This document shows positions 25,758-64,000 of a stretch of 64,000 nucleotides of DNA, piece after piece. The stretch lies in contig OZ025241.1 of the NCBI GenBank assembly GCA_964019155.1, positions 58,808,717-58,872,716 of the forward strand. Direction: 5' to 3'. A program made the position numbers and the translations under genes. The first letter of the stretch is position 1. The number at the start of each line of letters is the position of its first letter. Source of the DNA: Osedax fenrisi (Eukaryota; Annelida; Polychaeta; Sabellida; Siboglinidae). The notes below the pieces were generated by a model. It was given only the letters and a program-made list of their open reading frames with translations, was not told the origin of the DNA and ran no database searches.

Positions 25758-27195
25758 TACCCAGAAAACAATATTTTCGTCGCATAAAAGTTATTATACA
25801 TTTGGGCCCAAAACTTCTATTTACATTAATTATTTGCTGAAAACCATATATATATCATATAAGTATAGATACTTTATTAAGTATTTATAAATAAAATATA
25901 TAGGTTATATATAACGATATCCAATTATTATTTAATATTAATAAATATAATAAATATAATGTTTACTATTATTAATGTAAGAATATAAATAGTAATGTTA
26001 TTGTCTTTCAAATATTGGACCAATTCTTTGGAACGAATTAAATCTAAAATACATAGCCTACTATATATATTTATAGTATACATTTTATACTACTAATAGT
26101 TTTAACATATATATTATTGAAAAAGTATCATATGTATGCGACCAAAAGTGACGAAAAAGTGCCAAATAGGGGAAAGTATATTTTGGTTATAACCAAACAC
26201 GGACAGTGCCCGTATACGGACACTCTCGGTAAATCAGAAAATACAAATCCTATAAAAAAATGTTTAATGAATAAAATATTCATACTTATATAGATAGTTC
26301 AAATAAGTATTTATTAATTTTTTTAATATTTAAAATAGTGCCGATATATGTTATAAATTGAATTTTTTATTACGTTTTTAAATTTATGAAAAAAAATGTC
26401 AACTTAAAATCTTCTCAAGAATATACAAATGTATCGATATAAAATTAACAATATATTATTAAAAACTAAAGCATTCTAAACATTATATACTTAATTCGTT
26501 CTATTTGTTATCAAATATTAATAAAGTTATAACAATATATCTAGAGGTCATATAAATCCCTAATACGGACAATATCCGTCGGACACTCTAGATGTCTTAA
26601 TACTATAACCAAAAAGCGCGCAACGTGTAATTTATTCTGATGTTCATAAAAATCGCGTGCGTTATAATATTAATAACACGAATGAAGCTATATCTAAAAA
26701 TGTTTTTATTTAGATATTTAACTTTTATTATTAATTAATAAAATAATAAAACTTAGTAAATTAATTACTAATTAAATTACATTAAATTATTCATAAAATT
26801 AATTATAAATAATGTAATTGTAATTTATCTCATTGGTTCATCAATACTATATAGTTTAAATAGTTTATATAGTGGTATATATATATCGGTTCCCATGTCG
26901 GACATGGGAACCGAATACGGACACCCAAGTTATATATTAAATAAAAAGATTAAATACAATTGTAATCACAATAATATCTAAATCATATAATATTAATATT
27001 ATGTAATTTTTGAATACAAATATTAAGTCATAAAATGGTAAGCCCATTTATTGTTAAAGTATCCGTATTAGGTTACTTTCCCCTATATCGATTCGGAATC
27101 AAAGCTTCCAAAAGCGACCAAAAAGCGCCCATAAATTCTCAAAAGCGCCTATAGGCTCTATACAAGTGACAATAAATTGTTTCTGGGTACACTGC
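25758..27195. mobile_element. Possible TIR element carrying dispersed repeat copy 2 and a nested MITE
   Basis: CCCAGAAAACAATATT (25758) and the inverted TTGTTTCTGGG (ending 27195) are both bordered by TA. Between them lies the inverted copy of the 6860-7262 repeat, one diverged 107-bp satellite unit (ATTCGGAATC, CCAAAAGCGACC, AAAGCGCCCATAAATT), and the MITE at 26169-27083. Removing the MITE leaves about 520 bp. The terminal match is short, so the boundary call is tentative. Confidence 0.45.
26169..27083. mobile_element. TA-target MITE (GGGGAAAGTAACC family), copy 2, inverted
   Basis: 915 bp, inverted relative to copies 1 and 3, flanked by TA. The left end reads GGGGAAAGTATATTTTGG, more diverged than the right end AGGTTACTTTCCCC. 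It is inserted at the TA of ATATCGATTCGG within a 107-bp satellite-like unit. Confidence 0.88.
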
Positions 27196-27288
27196 CCCAT
27201 TGATAAAAAATCACCCCTACTGCCCCAGTTGGGAACTTCTGTCTTACGTATTACATTTTATTTAAATACAAGTATACTTTCCCCTATA

Positions 27289-28172
27289 GGGGAAAAACCT
27301 TATACGGACACTTTAACAATAAATTGTCTCAACATTTTATGACTCATTATTTGTATTCAAAATTACAATATATTAATATTATATGATTATAGATATTATT
27401 GTGATTTTAAAATTGTATTTAATATTTTAATTCCATAGATAACGGGAGTGTCCGTATTCGGTACCCATGTTCGGTACCCATGCCGAATACGGACACCCTG
27501 TGTTATAATACGGACACCCTATATACCACTAGATAAATATATAGTATTGATGAATTAATCAGAAAAATTACAATTACATTATTTATAATTAATTTTATGA
27601 ATAATTTATTCTAATATAATTTAATAATTTATTTATTTTTATTATTTTGTAAATTAATAATAAAATTTAAGTATCTAAGTAATAAACATTTTAGATTTAA
27701 CTTTATTGGTGGTATTAATATTATAACACGCGATTTTTATGAAAATAAGAATAGGTCATACGCTGCGCGCTGATTGTTTATATGGTGTACATATTAAGAC
27801 ACATAGAGTGTCCATATTATGAATTATATGACCTCTAGATATATGCTTATAACTTAATGAATATTTGATACAAAATATAGAAATTATATATATATATAAT
27901 TTAGAATGCTTTATTTTTAAATAATATAGTGTTATATCAATACATTTGTATATTCTTAAGAAGGTTTTAAGTTTAATTTTTTTTTCATAAATTTAAAAAC
28001 GTAATAAAAAATCAGGTTATTGGATTTATCAGCAATATTTTGAATAATTAAAAAATAAAATTACTTTTTTATATTATTTATATAATTTTGAATATTTTAT
28101 TCATTAAACATTTTTTTGTAGGATTTATGGTTTCTGAGATACCGAGAGTGTCCTTATTCGGTTACTTTCCCC
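27289..28172. mobile_element. TA-target MITE (GGGGAAAGTAACC family), copy 3
   Basis: 884 bp, the same length and orientation as copy 1, flanked by TA. The left end GGGGAAAAACCTTATACGG follows immediately after another terminus-like ACTTTCCCCTA at 27276-27286, so two element ends abut here. The central GTGTCCGTATTCGG cluster is at about 27448-27515. No ORF. Confidence 0.9.
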
Positions 28173-28225
<53 letters not shown>

Positions 28226-28699
28226 AATTAATATAATTAAATAAACAGTGATTTAGAATTTATTTTAGAACAAATTTAAGATTATTGTGAAGTATTCACA
28301 AAATAAATAAAAATGTGTTGAGAGAAGGATTATAATTTAATAAACGTCCATAGGTTAATAATATATGATGTAATACTAAAGATGTTGCGAAGTAAATATA
28401 TACCATTCACTATATATGCAACGTATACGTTTTATAATTAATTATAATTAATAACTAGGTACCTACCTGACGATGCTAGTATCTAATTACTAAAATAGAT
28501 ATATACATCTATACAATCTATACAACCTATAGGTTCAGCACGGCTTCCAAACAACAATGTTTTCATTGCTCTATTAAATTATTTACAATATAAATTAACT
28601 TGTAGGAGCACTCGCCACTATTTTATAGCATTAATAACCTACATATCCTATTTATTTGTGAACAGTATAACATGTATTTATTTTCTTTTTAATCAAGGG

Positions 28700-31180
28700 C
28701 GACTCGAATGCAAAGTAGTTATAGCTGGTCATGTATCTAACGAAACAGGAAAGTATGGACTTGGTAATACTAATCCTATAGGATGACTATGTCTAGAATT
28801 TTCACAGAAACATAAGCTTATACTGTAAAATATCCTTCACCCACAGAAGTATTCTAGGAAAAGCATATGAAATTCGCCCAATGGTAACATATACAATCAA
28901 ATTGATTATATCCATACACCCCAACAGTATACATCTAGCATCAACAAAACTTCAACCATAACATACCTTGGAGCAGTAATTGACAGTGACCATGACATGA
29001 TAGGTATTATGGTACCTATTATGCAATCTTAAATTAAAACTAAAATGAATCCGGTCTCAAAAATCTACGCGAACTAGACACGATGTTGAAATAATACTAA
29101 ATCCACAATTTAAGGAAACATTCAAAAAAAGAGATTGGTGAGAAACTATCGAAAGTAGGCATACAAACAAGTTACATAGAGATGGAAATTATTCTAAAAA
29201 GTATCGTAGAAAATCTTCTGGGTAAAGTAAGGATGAAAAAACAAGCTAAGACGACGAACGAACTGTTTGCATTGTGCGATTAAAGAAGGACACCGAAACC
29301 ACTACAAAAAGTATCAACTTAAAATGTTGAATAATATAAGAGAATAAACTCTTGATTAAGGATAATAAAGATTTAATAAATATGAAATATACAAGAGAAA
29401 AGTGGATACAGAATGAATGCTCAGACATGGATAAGGACATAATACATGGCAGAAAATCTAAACGTGCATATCAAACACTAAAGTCACTGACTAAATCGAA
29501 TACTAAGAAAAAGGCCAGAGTTGTGGAAAGTACAAATGTAGATATTATAATAGAGGATACGTATAGTAATAATTGACTCAGAAATAGTCAAAAGATGGAC
29601 AGAATATTGCTAAGAATTCTATAACTATCCAATAAATCTAGATGAAAATATATTTGATGATTATCGATGTGCATGTAAGAGAACTTACAGATTTTAAAAT
29701 CAGAAGTGGAACATGCAATACGAAGTCTGACAAAATGAAAATCAACAGGTATATATAACATTCCAAGTGAAATAATTATAAACGGTAATTCAAAAATGGT
29801 GACAACAATTACTTTACTTTTTGCCAGGAAATATGGGATAATAAATAATGGCCCCATGCATGATGCATGGGCACAATCGTTAATTATTCCGATTCCAAAA
29901 AAGGTGACTCAAAGATGTGTAACAACTATATAACTATTAGCCTGATATCACACCCATGCAAGATCATGCTGAGAATTATTTTAAATCGACTCAATAGCAG
30001 AAAATAGTATAGCTGAATAGCAAGCTGGTTTCAGAAAGAAAAGAAACACAATCAAAATATATTATACTGCATAATTATGGCTGAGAAATATATTGAACAT
30101 GGGAATAAATTATAGGCATACCTACCATAACTTTTTTGACTTCAAAAAGGCATTTAATCCAGTCTGGCACGAATGATACTGGAAAGTAATGAGATACTAC
30201 AATATAGATGAAAATATTATTGCAATAATCGAAAATATTAAAAAAAAAAACTGCAATTTTAGTTAACAACAAAATAATGATACTATTCAATATATCGGTA
30301 GCAGTACGCCAATGATGTATTTTATCACCACAAATATTAAACATATTACTAGAAAGATCATGCAAGATATGCTAGAAGACCATTGCGGCACCAAATGCTG
30401 TTGGAGGATATTAACTATGTAACCTAATATTTGTAGACGACATCTACATGGTGGCAGGATCAAACACAGAGCTGCAAGAACTCACAAACAAACTCTGCAA
30501 GTGATCATAGACACATAGTATGGAGGTCACCTACAAGAAAAATAAAATATTGGTCAATGAATTCGAGAATAGTGAGTAAGTTGAATTGATAACTATAACC
30601 ATGAACGATGAACCTCTTGAAGTAGTAGATAATTTCAAATATGTGGGTGCGACTTTAACGAAAGATGGAAAAGTGAAAAATATAAGAATGTCGACATCAA
30701 CCTCTGCGTTCCTTTGCGTAAGCACTATATAGAAGAATCGATACATATCCCTACATACTAAAATACTACTGTACAAATCACTAATATTATCTATACTACT
30801 TTATGACTGAACAATTTACACACCATCAGAAATACTGGAAAGTAGAATTACTACATTTGAGCATAATAATTATTGAGTGCATAGGTCAAATTGAGCATCT
30901 CCTATCAACAGTAAAAAGAAGAAATATGTCATATTTTGGCCACACGCATCATGCCAAATGATGGTCTGAATAAAACTGTGATACAAGGTTTCGTTGTTGG
31001 TAAAGAAGAAGAGATCGACCCACAACAAACTGGCTGGTTAACATAGTGAAATGGGTGGGGTTAGAAATGGATATGACCCAACTACTAGAGGCTACACGTA
31101 ACCGTGACGGATGGAGAAGAACTTGTATTGTAGAGATTAATATTCGCCCTACGATCAATTGGCCCAAGGACTAACTAAGT
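28700..31180 (+). pseudogene. Heavily decayed RTE-like LINE
   Basis: Plus-strand remnant readable only by switching frames. Recognisable blocks in order: MKYTREKWIQNEC and GRKSKRAYQTLKSLTKS (about 29380-29500); IPSEIIINGNSKMV and AQSLIIPIPKK (about 29757-29905); AGFRKKRNT (about 30025); FDFKKAFNPVWHE, motif A (about 30135-30170); KVMRYYNIDENI (30180); a weak palm region; FKYVGATLTKDGK-like (about 30640); GWLTNIVKW-like and the C-terminal WRRTCIV block (about 31030-31130). The order matches endonuclease/reverse transcriptase proteins of RTE-like LINEs. It is dead many times over. Confidence 0.8.
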
Positions 31181-31199
31181 AAACATGTAATAATTACTA

Positions 31200-32358
31200 C
31201 ATATAATACAGTATAATTGACCATTTAATAGGTTATCCTAATCACTTTATTTCTCTATTATTTTCAAATTGTTTCAGAATTATACATGCTTTTTTCTTCT
31301 TTATTTAACAATTTTCAAGCAGTCTCCCTACCAGATTTAATCTAGTATACATATGATATATTAAGATCTTACATGTAATATATTAATATCTATAGATACA
31401 TTTAGTAATCATATCATAATATTATTCATTTATAAGATACCATGGTTTTATGTATATTTCAATTTGAATTTCTATTATAGTGTATATATATATATATATA
31501 TATATATACAATATTGTCCTTTATCACAACCCCTTATTAGAAAAATTAAAAAAACGTATTCATTATAATTACATATAATCTAATGGTTTACCTGGAGATA
31601 TTTGTATTAATAGATATAAAATCGTTGAGAGTATACTGAGGTTAACATTTATATGCTAATTAAGCACCCAATTCTGGAGCTTGCACTCTATTTTAAAATA
31701 TCGCCGTCGATTGATGTTACAGTTAACTGGAAATATCCTTTCTACCTATTCTCTATTTAATCATCGGAACCATTATATTATTATATAATAGTAGACCTAT
31801 AGTTCTCAATTATATCTCCTTTTTCTAAATAGAATATTACCTAAGTATGTTGGCGTTACCTGTTTTTTATTTCTTTATATCTTTATTAACTTATTATACT
31901 ACTCAATTATAAATATTTTTATATTTCCCATTAAACTAATTCCATAATATCCATACTTAATTCATATGACTTACTCATTCCCTATTTATTCATAAATAAT
32001 AAACTAATAACACCTATAGGTATTTTATAATATTGATTATATTATAATATATAATATAAGTCTATAGACTAGAACTAGGTTTCATACTTGTATATTATCT
32101 AACTCAAAATAACTTCATGATATCTCGTCATATTCCTATTAACTTCTTTATATAATGTATATTTAGAATATAGTATATTACTATAGTTGTATTAATATAG
32201 CAACATATAATTATATTAAAAGTTTAAAATAGCCACATTATTCATTGCCATAATATTACCCTAATTACAAAATTTCAAATAAATATATTTAATATTGAAT
32301 AAGTTATTATAAATAATCATTTAGGGTTCGGTAATAGGAGACTTTCCCCTATAATTTA

Positions 32359-32393
<35 letters not shown>

Positions 32394-32840
32394 ATTTAAT
32401 TGAATATGGTGTATTGAGTAGAAATAAAATATAATGCAGTATATACAATTTCTACTCAAAGGAGAGTACCAGAGATTCTCTTGTAATATATACTCACAAC
32501 GAGGATACCCTCCAATAAATATATATACTATAGTTCAAATAAATAAATATCCATCCAATACTATATATATATATATATATATATACATAGGAGTTATATA
32601 GTGTTTCGGAAATCCCCTTTAATTTCAAGTAGAATCAATAGATACTATTTGTATAATAATATAACAACGGCAAATAAATTGTAAGGTTACTAATTAAGGT
32701 ACTAATTATTATTTTTAATTTATTTTCAAATATATTCTAAATACCATTAGTAATTACTTAATTATAATATCATATAGTTACTAATATAAGTTAAATTGAA
32801 TTATCAATTATCAATTGTAGATTACATTATTGTATTTATT

Positions 32841-32914
<74 letters not shown>

Positions 32915-33547
32915 CACATATCTAAGATTATATTAGTAACTATTGAAATAAATATAAATATAGATGAATATTCATTGAATACAGTTATTATATGTTTATT
33001 ATCATATTATATAATAATATCATATAATATTAAACATGGTTAATAATGAAATGTTATAACATAATAAAATTGATAAATAATATATAAAATCACCATTATT
33101 TATTATCGAAATAATATTCGTTGAATATATAGGTTATATAGTTGAAATAAATTACCATTAAAATAATAATAATACCGTCAGTTGCAAACTTATAATTTGA
33201 ATATAACAAGTACATAGGATATCAATTAGTTTCTAAATATAAATAATATTATCATTATTATAATATTAATTATAATCATTATCTTAAGATAATACAATAA
33301 TAGGTAATATATTATATTATAAATTATAATAGAAACCAATAAATATTAGTTTTATCTATATATTATAATTATTTCTATTTATAATTAAATAAAAACTATT
33401 AACAACACTATTAATAATTATATACAAATAAAAAAAGAAGTGATTTTGTGGAGATGGTTAGCTTGCAATAATTGTGTATAAAATTCAGAATGTCTGGCTA
33501 TGATTTCCCGTAATGGCTTATTTTTTCTTTAGTAATATATACTTTTA

Positions 33548-33612
<65 letters not shown>

Positions 33613-33940
33613 AATATTAATATATATATATATATATATACATAAATAATTGTTTCTATTCAAATATTTATATATTATTTTTATATCTAGGTAATATATA
33701 AATTTGTTAATAGAAAAAATTGTTTATATATATATATTAACAAAAAATGATATATTTTAAAATACAAAACTATTCCTGGACTGGGAATGGACAGACCTTT
33801 GGCATTGTATATAAGAATCTAACTAACTCTAACCATTTATTGATTTTATTATTTATATATAATTATTAATAGTGTTAATAGTTTTAATTTAAGTATGAAT
33901 AGAATTATAATATATAGAGCAATATTACTGTATACTACTG
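31200..33940. other. AT-rich intergenic region downstream of the TM9SF2 gene
   Basis: No conserved coding frame or element ends were found, apart from a lone MITE-end relic TTCGGTAATAGGAGACTTTCCCCTA at 32329-32353. Long TA runs occur at 31480-31508, 32355-32390, 32840-32910 and 33551-33640. The 3' untranslated region of the TM9SF2 gene should lie just below 33949. Confidence 0.6.
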
Positions 33941-33948
33941 TTTATAAA

Positions 33949-60396
<26,448 letters not shown>

Positions 60397-60899
60397 CTGT
60401 GTAAGTATTGATTATTAGATATATAATTTGAATGAATGAATTACAAACACATGTTTATAAGCATAATCTGGTACAATTTGGATATCTTATAAATTAAAAA
60501 TGTCAATAATAATTAATCATTATTAATATATGCATCATATTAAGCAGACGTTCGAGCGAGTGTACTTGTAAAAGTGTGAAAAGGGTTATTTTTAAAGGAG
60601 GATAACTTTTTTATTTATGATTATATTTTGTAATATTTATATTTCTATAAAATTTTCATATATATATATGAAAATTATAGGGAAATATATATATATATAC
60701 TACAAAATAATCAATCGCAGATATAATGTAACTAAGTATTATTGATATATATGAAAAAGTGTAATCACCCTTTAAAAAATAGCTTTTTACATTTAAACTC
60801 ATGACATGAAAAATGATGCATTATAATTACAAAGTATTATAAATAATTTAAAAATGTGCATTATAATTATATATTGTTATTTTATTGTTATTTTTATTT

Positions 60900-61172
60900 G
60901 GTGGAGTCCTTTCATCCCATACAGGAACTTAGATGAAGTTTTCACTTATAACCATATGTGGCTCTAATGTCCCTTCGAAGCCGCTCTCATGTTAAGGCAT
61001 CCATGGTTTTAACATGAGCCGATCATTTATTTATACACAATTATATAAGATCACTTCTAAATAATATTTTAAGACCCATTTTATAAAATTAATTAATGGT
61101 CCGGACGAGGGTCGAACCCGTGTCCTACTGCTTGTGTGTCTGATGCCTTAGCCACTGAGCTACACTGGATGT
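60900..61172 (-). mobile_element. tRNA-derived SINE
   Basis: Read on the minus strand, 61172-61093 gives TGTAGCTCAGTGGCTAAGGC (A box) and CACGGGTTCGACCCTCGTCC (B box). The T arm pairs but the acceptor and anticodon stems do not. The body continues with AACATGAGAGCGGCTTCGAA and ends near AAAGGACTCCACCAAATAAA. The GAGAGC-GCTTC block also occurs inside the repeats at about 3460 and 4625, suggesting a shared SINE core. Confidence 0.75.
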
Positions 61173-61177
61173 CAATA

Positions 61178-61185
61178 TATACACC

Positions 61186-61239
<54 letters not shown>

Positions 61240-61242
61240 GGA
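61178..61242. repeat. TA microsatellite ending in CCCTGA/TCAGGG
   Basis: The run of TA is bounded by CCCTGA on the left and TCAGGG on the right, so the full ~60 bp is a perfect palindrome. It directly abuts the SINE head. Confidence 0.85.
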
Positions 61243-61449
61243 TAGTGTCAAATACAATTTTCAAATGCAAATATAAATTCAAATACAATAGAAATACAAA
61301 ATAAAATAAGAGTATAAAAAATACGGATATATTCGTATAAAGATATTCTAGAATGAAATAGTTTGGGACGAATGAATTAGGGATTCTTAGCTATGTAACT
61401 TGGGAAGACTTAAAATATTAGTTAAATAACATTATATATAGTAATACAA

Positions 61450-62954
61450 TTATATATAGTAAATTAAAAACCTCATTAGATATAAACCTAATTAACATGA
61501 AAATTGTAAAAATATCAATAGATTATATTTCATCACCACTAACACATATTTTTAATTTATGTATTAGTGAAGGTATATTTCCACAAAAAATGAAAAATTC
61601 CATAATAAAACCCATATATAAAACCCATATATAAAAATAAAAACCAATACGAACCATGCAACTACAGGCCCATATCAATACTATGTCAAATTTCAAAAAT
61701 ATTTGAAAAAATAATACATCAGAGATTTACTTCATTTTTTCAAAAAAACCTAATTATATCTAATACACAATACGGATATACTAAAAAGCATAACACAACA
61801 CATGCTATTTTAGATTTATATAACCATATATTAATAAACAAAGAACAAAATAAATCAATAAATACTCTATTCCTTGATCAAAGCAAAGCATTTGACACGC
61901 TAGATCACAACATATTAATAGATAAATTATATAAATATGGAATAAGAAGCAATTCGTTACAACTTATCAAAAGCTACCTAAGTAATCGAAAACAAGTTGT
62001 TTTGATAAATGATAAAAAATCACAAATATTATGTAATAATATTGGGGTACCACAAGGATCAATACTTGGTCCTCTCCTATTTATAATATATACAAATGAC
62101 CTATAATTATTATTCAATAATAACCAACAAGTAAAACTTATAGTATATGCTGATGATACAGCAATAACATTTACAAGTGAAAACAATGAAAAATTAAAAT
62201 ATACCATAGATAATATGATTACAAAAATAGAAAAATGGTATACATTTAATAAACTTAAAATAAATATCAATAAAACTAAAATAGTCAATTTTAACTCGAG
62301 AAAATACAGTAACATACATCTAAAAATAAATAACATATCAATACAAAATGAAATAGAATATAAATATCTAGGAATAATAATTGACAAAGATATAAACTTT
62401 AAAAATCATATATTTAATCTTAATAATAAATTATCGAAAACACTTTACTCAATAAGCAGACTATCAAAATACATTAAGACAAAACCAATGATTATCATAT
62501 ATAACAGCCTATTCCTGCCACACATAATGTATGGAAATATAATATGGGGTAATATTTATAAAAGTAATCTTACAAATTTAATTCTCACACAAAAAAAAAT
62601 CATAAGAATAATAAACAAAACCAAATATTTCAGAGAACATACAAATTTGCTATTTTAAAGGAATAATATATTAAAACTCAATAGTTTAATAAAATATAAC
62701 ACGCTAATATACATGCATGACCATCATAATAATAATCTACCACAAAATATTTATAACATACATAAAAAACACGAAAATAAAAATAAAAATAAATTAAGGA
62801 AATCACCTATCTACAAAATACCTTATACAAAAAAAAGTCAACTAATAAATAGTATCCTAACCATGGGACCTAAGTTATGGAATGATCTAAATGGAGATAT
62901 CCAAATTATAAAAAACAAAAATTCATATAAAAAAAAAATAAATTATATATGTTA

Positions 62955-62990
<36 letters not shown>
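61450..62990 (+). pseudogene. CR1/Jockey-like LINE reverse transcriptase, nearly open
   Basis: A frame open from about 61640 to 62103 gives NYRPISILCQISKIFEKIIH, motif A LFLDQSKAFDTLDHNIL, GVPQGSILGPLLFIIYTNDL, then a TAA. The same frame resumes and encodes VYADDTAITF (motif C at about 62146), KININKTKIVNF, YKYLGIIIDKDINFKNH, LFLPHIMYGNIIWGN and, after another stop near 62656, the tail with GPKLWNDL. An 11-16-bp duplication of AACCCATATATAA breaks the frame at 61610-61635. The 3' end carries an ATT microsatellite (62956-62990). The endonuclease is missing. Confidence 0.88.
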
Positions 62991-63238
62991 TTTATTTTTA
63001 TGTTTTTAAATGATAATAAAATATCTTATAAAACATAAGAAGAAAACGAAATGAAAAAAAGTAAAGTAATTCAACAAAAAAAAACGTTCCGGTGATGGTG
63101 GGCAGTTCTGGTGATGGTGATGCAGGCGACAGCATAGAAAAGATAATTATCTTCATCTGAAGCCTTTTAGAGGAAACAATAATATAATGAATTTAATAAT
63201 TCACATGATATATATATATACAACTTTCTTCTAATAAA

Positions 63239-63269
<31 letters not shown>

Positions 63270-63841
63270 ATTATTAATAAATGTTTATAATTAGATATAC
63301 TATTAGTATTTATCAATATATAACTATTAAATAACTATTTTTAATTGATAAAAATAATACATATGTATTTAATAAGACAAGATGAATAGGGAAGTAATCT
63401 ACGCTCAATCAGAAAGTAATTCGTGACCTCTTATGTAATGTATTTATTTTATTTTTACTAAGTGCAAAATTGTAAAAATAATAGTTATATAAAATACTAT
63501 TTATTTATAACTATAGATACATGTACATTTATATAAAAAAATATAATAAACATATGACATGATGGTACTCTGTTTTACCCGGGTAGATAGGAATCTATCA
63601 TTAGGTATTATATTACTTAAAATACAATTTACCAAAATAAATCTTGAATAGAACTCATTGATACAATATGATATACATGATAAAACTAATATGCATGCGA
63701 TTAAGAATAGCAATAACTAGTGATGTAAAAACATGTGTTTTTTTATTAAGGCTCATTTTAAAAGGTTTTTTTTTTATTTATATCCGTTATGATTTCATAT
63801 TTTCCAAACAAATGTTAATGATAATTTATTATATATATATA
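62991..63841. other. AT-rich sequence right of the LINE
   Basis: A short GC-richer stretch with TGATGGTG repeats (63090-63130) and TTA/ATT runs. The minus-strand frame 63501-63713 starts with a hydrophobic MLFLIACILVLSC, but nothing links it to the TM9SF2 N-terminus. No gene is called. Confidence 0.4.
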
Positions 63842-64000
63842 CAGTGCGCTCTCGATACACCGGCAAACGCGTTATACCGGCACATCTCTGAATGACCGAT
63901 TTCTTTCCTATCTCTTCAATGATAATAATTTTCGAAGCACCGGCACTCGTATACCGGCGAAATATATTGTAATCGATATACCTGCATATATATACATATT
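63842..64000. mobile_element. pogo/Tigger-like transposon end, cut by the right edge
   Basis: After TA, the sequence CAGTGCGCTCTCGATACACC GGCAAACG resembles the CAGT...CTCGATAA-CCGGC terminal repeats of pogo/Tigger elements. ACCGGCA-CTCGTATACCGGCG recurs about 80 bp inside. The rest is beyond the window. Confidence 0.55.

Noticed and set aside
61093..61172. Functional tRNA gene on the minus strand
   Set aside because: A and B boxes are good, but acceptor and anticodon stems do not pair and a SINE body follows.
63501..63713. Missing signal-peptide exon of the TM9SF2 gene
   Set aside because: The frame starts with a hydrophobic stretch, but no FYLPG-like block follows and no splice donor in the right phase was found. 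AT-rich DNA often gives such peptides by chance.

Overview
This is a very AT-rich eukaryotic window. Everything recognisable in it is animal-like: one multi-exon host gene with GT-AG introns, buried in a dense layer of transposons and simple repeats. The host gene is a TM9SF2-type nonaspanin. The mobile elements are CR1/L2-like and RTE-like LINEs with PHD-finger ORF1 proteins, hAT, PIF/Harbinger and TA-target MITEs, and tRNA-derived SINEs. This points to a metazoan with a repeat-rich genome. The lineage cannot be fixed from sequence alone. There are no bacterial operons, rRNA genes or CRISPR arrays.

Region by region. 1-1.6 kb: 5' part of a minus-strand LINE running off the left edge. 3.2-6.6 kb: a tandemly duplicated ~1.1 kb repeat whose second copy carries a 1.4 kb insertion of two LINE fragments. 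7.2-7.7 kb: a 107-bp satellite. 7.8-9.3 kb: a decayed LINE. 9.3-10.3 kb: a hAT remnant. 10.43-12.97 kb: a hAT element with exact 8-bp target duplications and an inserted MITE. 14.1-15.3 kb: an inverted pair of A/T-rich minisatellites resembling a foldback element. 15.54-16.72 kb: an internally deleted hAT that kept a BED finger. 16.8-17.3 kb: LINE debris. 19.86-21.97 kb: a non-autonomous element with long terminal inverted repeats (TIRs). 22.0-28.2 kb: a hAT MITE, three copies of a ~0.9 kb TA-target MITE, a 1.3 kb hAT-like element and a tRNA-like SINE head. 28.7-31.2 kb: a strongly decayed RTE-like LINE.

33.95-60.4 kb is the minus-strand host gene. Sixteen coding exons were joined by hand. 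They give one continuous 610-codon reading frame matching TM9SF2 from just after the signal-peptide region to the stop. The first coding exon was not found and probably lies beyond the right edge. Ten of the fifteen introns are 54-116 bp. Four of the other five have been inflated to 1.3-9.9 kb; three of these contain recognised transposon insertions.

The 50,272-60,167 intron contains a complete PIF/Harbinger transposon (50,451-59,860, TAA target duplication). It has the usual two genes: a two-exon DDE transposase with one in-frame stop, and a four-exon MADF-BESS protein whose frame is open throughout. A CR1/L2-like LINE with both ORFs open, plus a 37-bp minisatellite of about 25 units, sits in intron 1 of the MADF-BESS gene. 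This is a three-level nest.

The most interesting local signal is at the junction of the two LINE ORFs. ORF1 ends in UGA followed by CUAG, the known strong readthrough context, and ORF2 continues in the same frame with no AUG before the start of its endonuclease domain. 61.5-63.0 kb holds another LINE, and a pogo/Tigger-like terminal repeat begins at 63,842.
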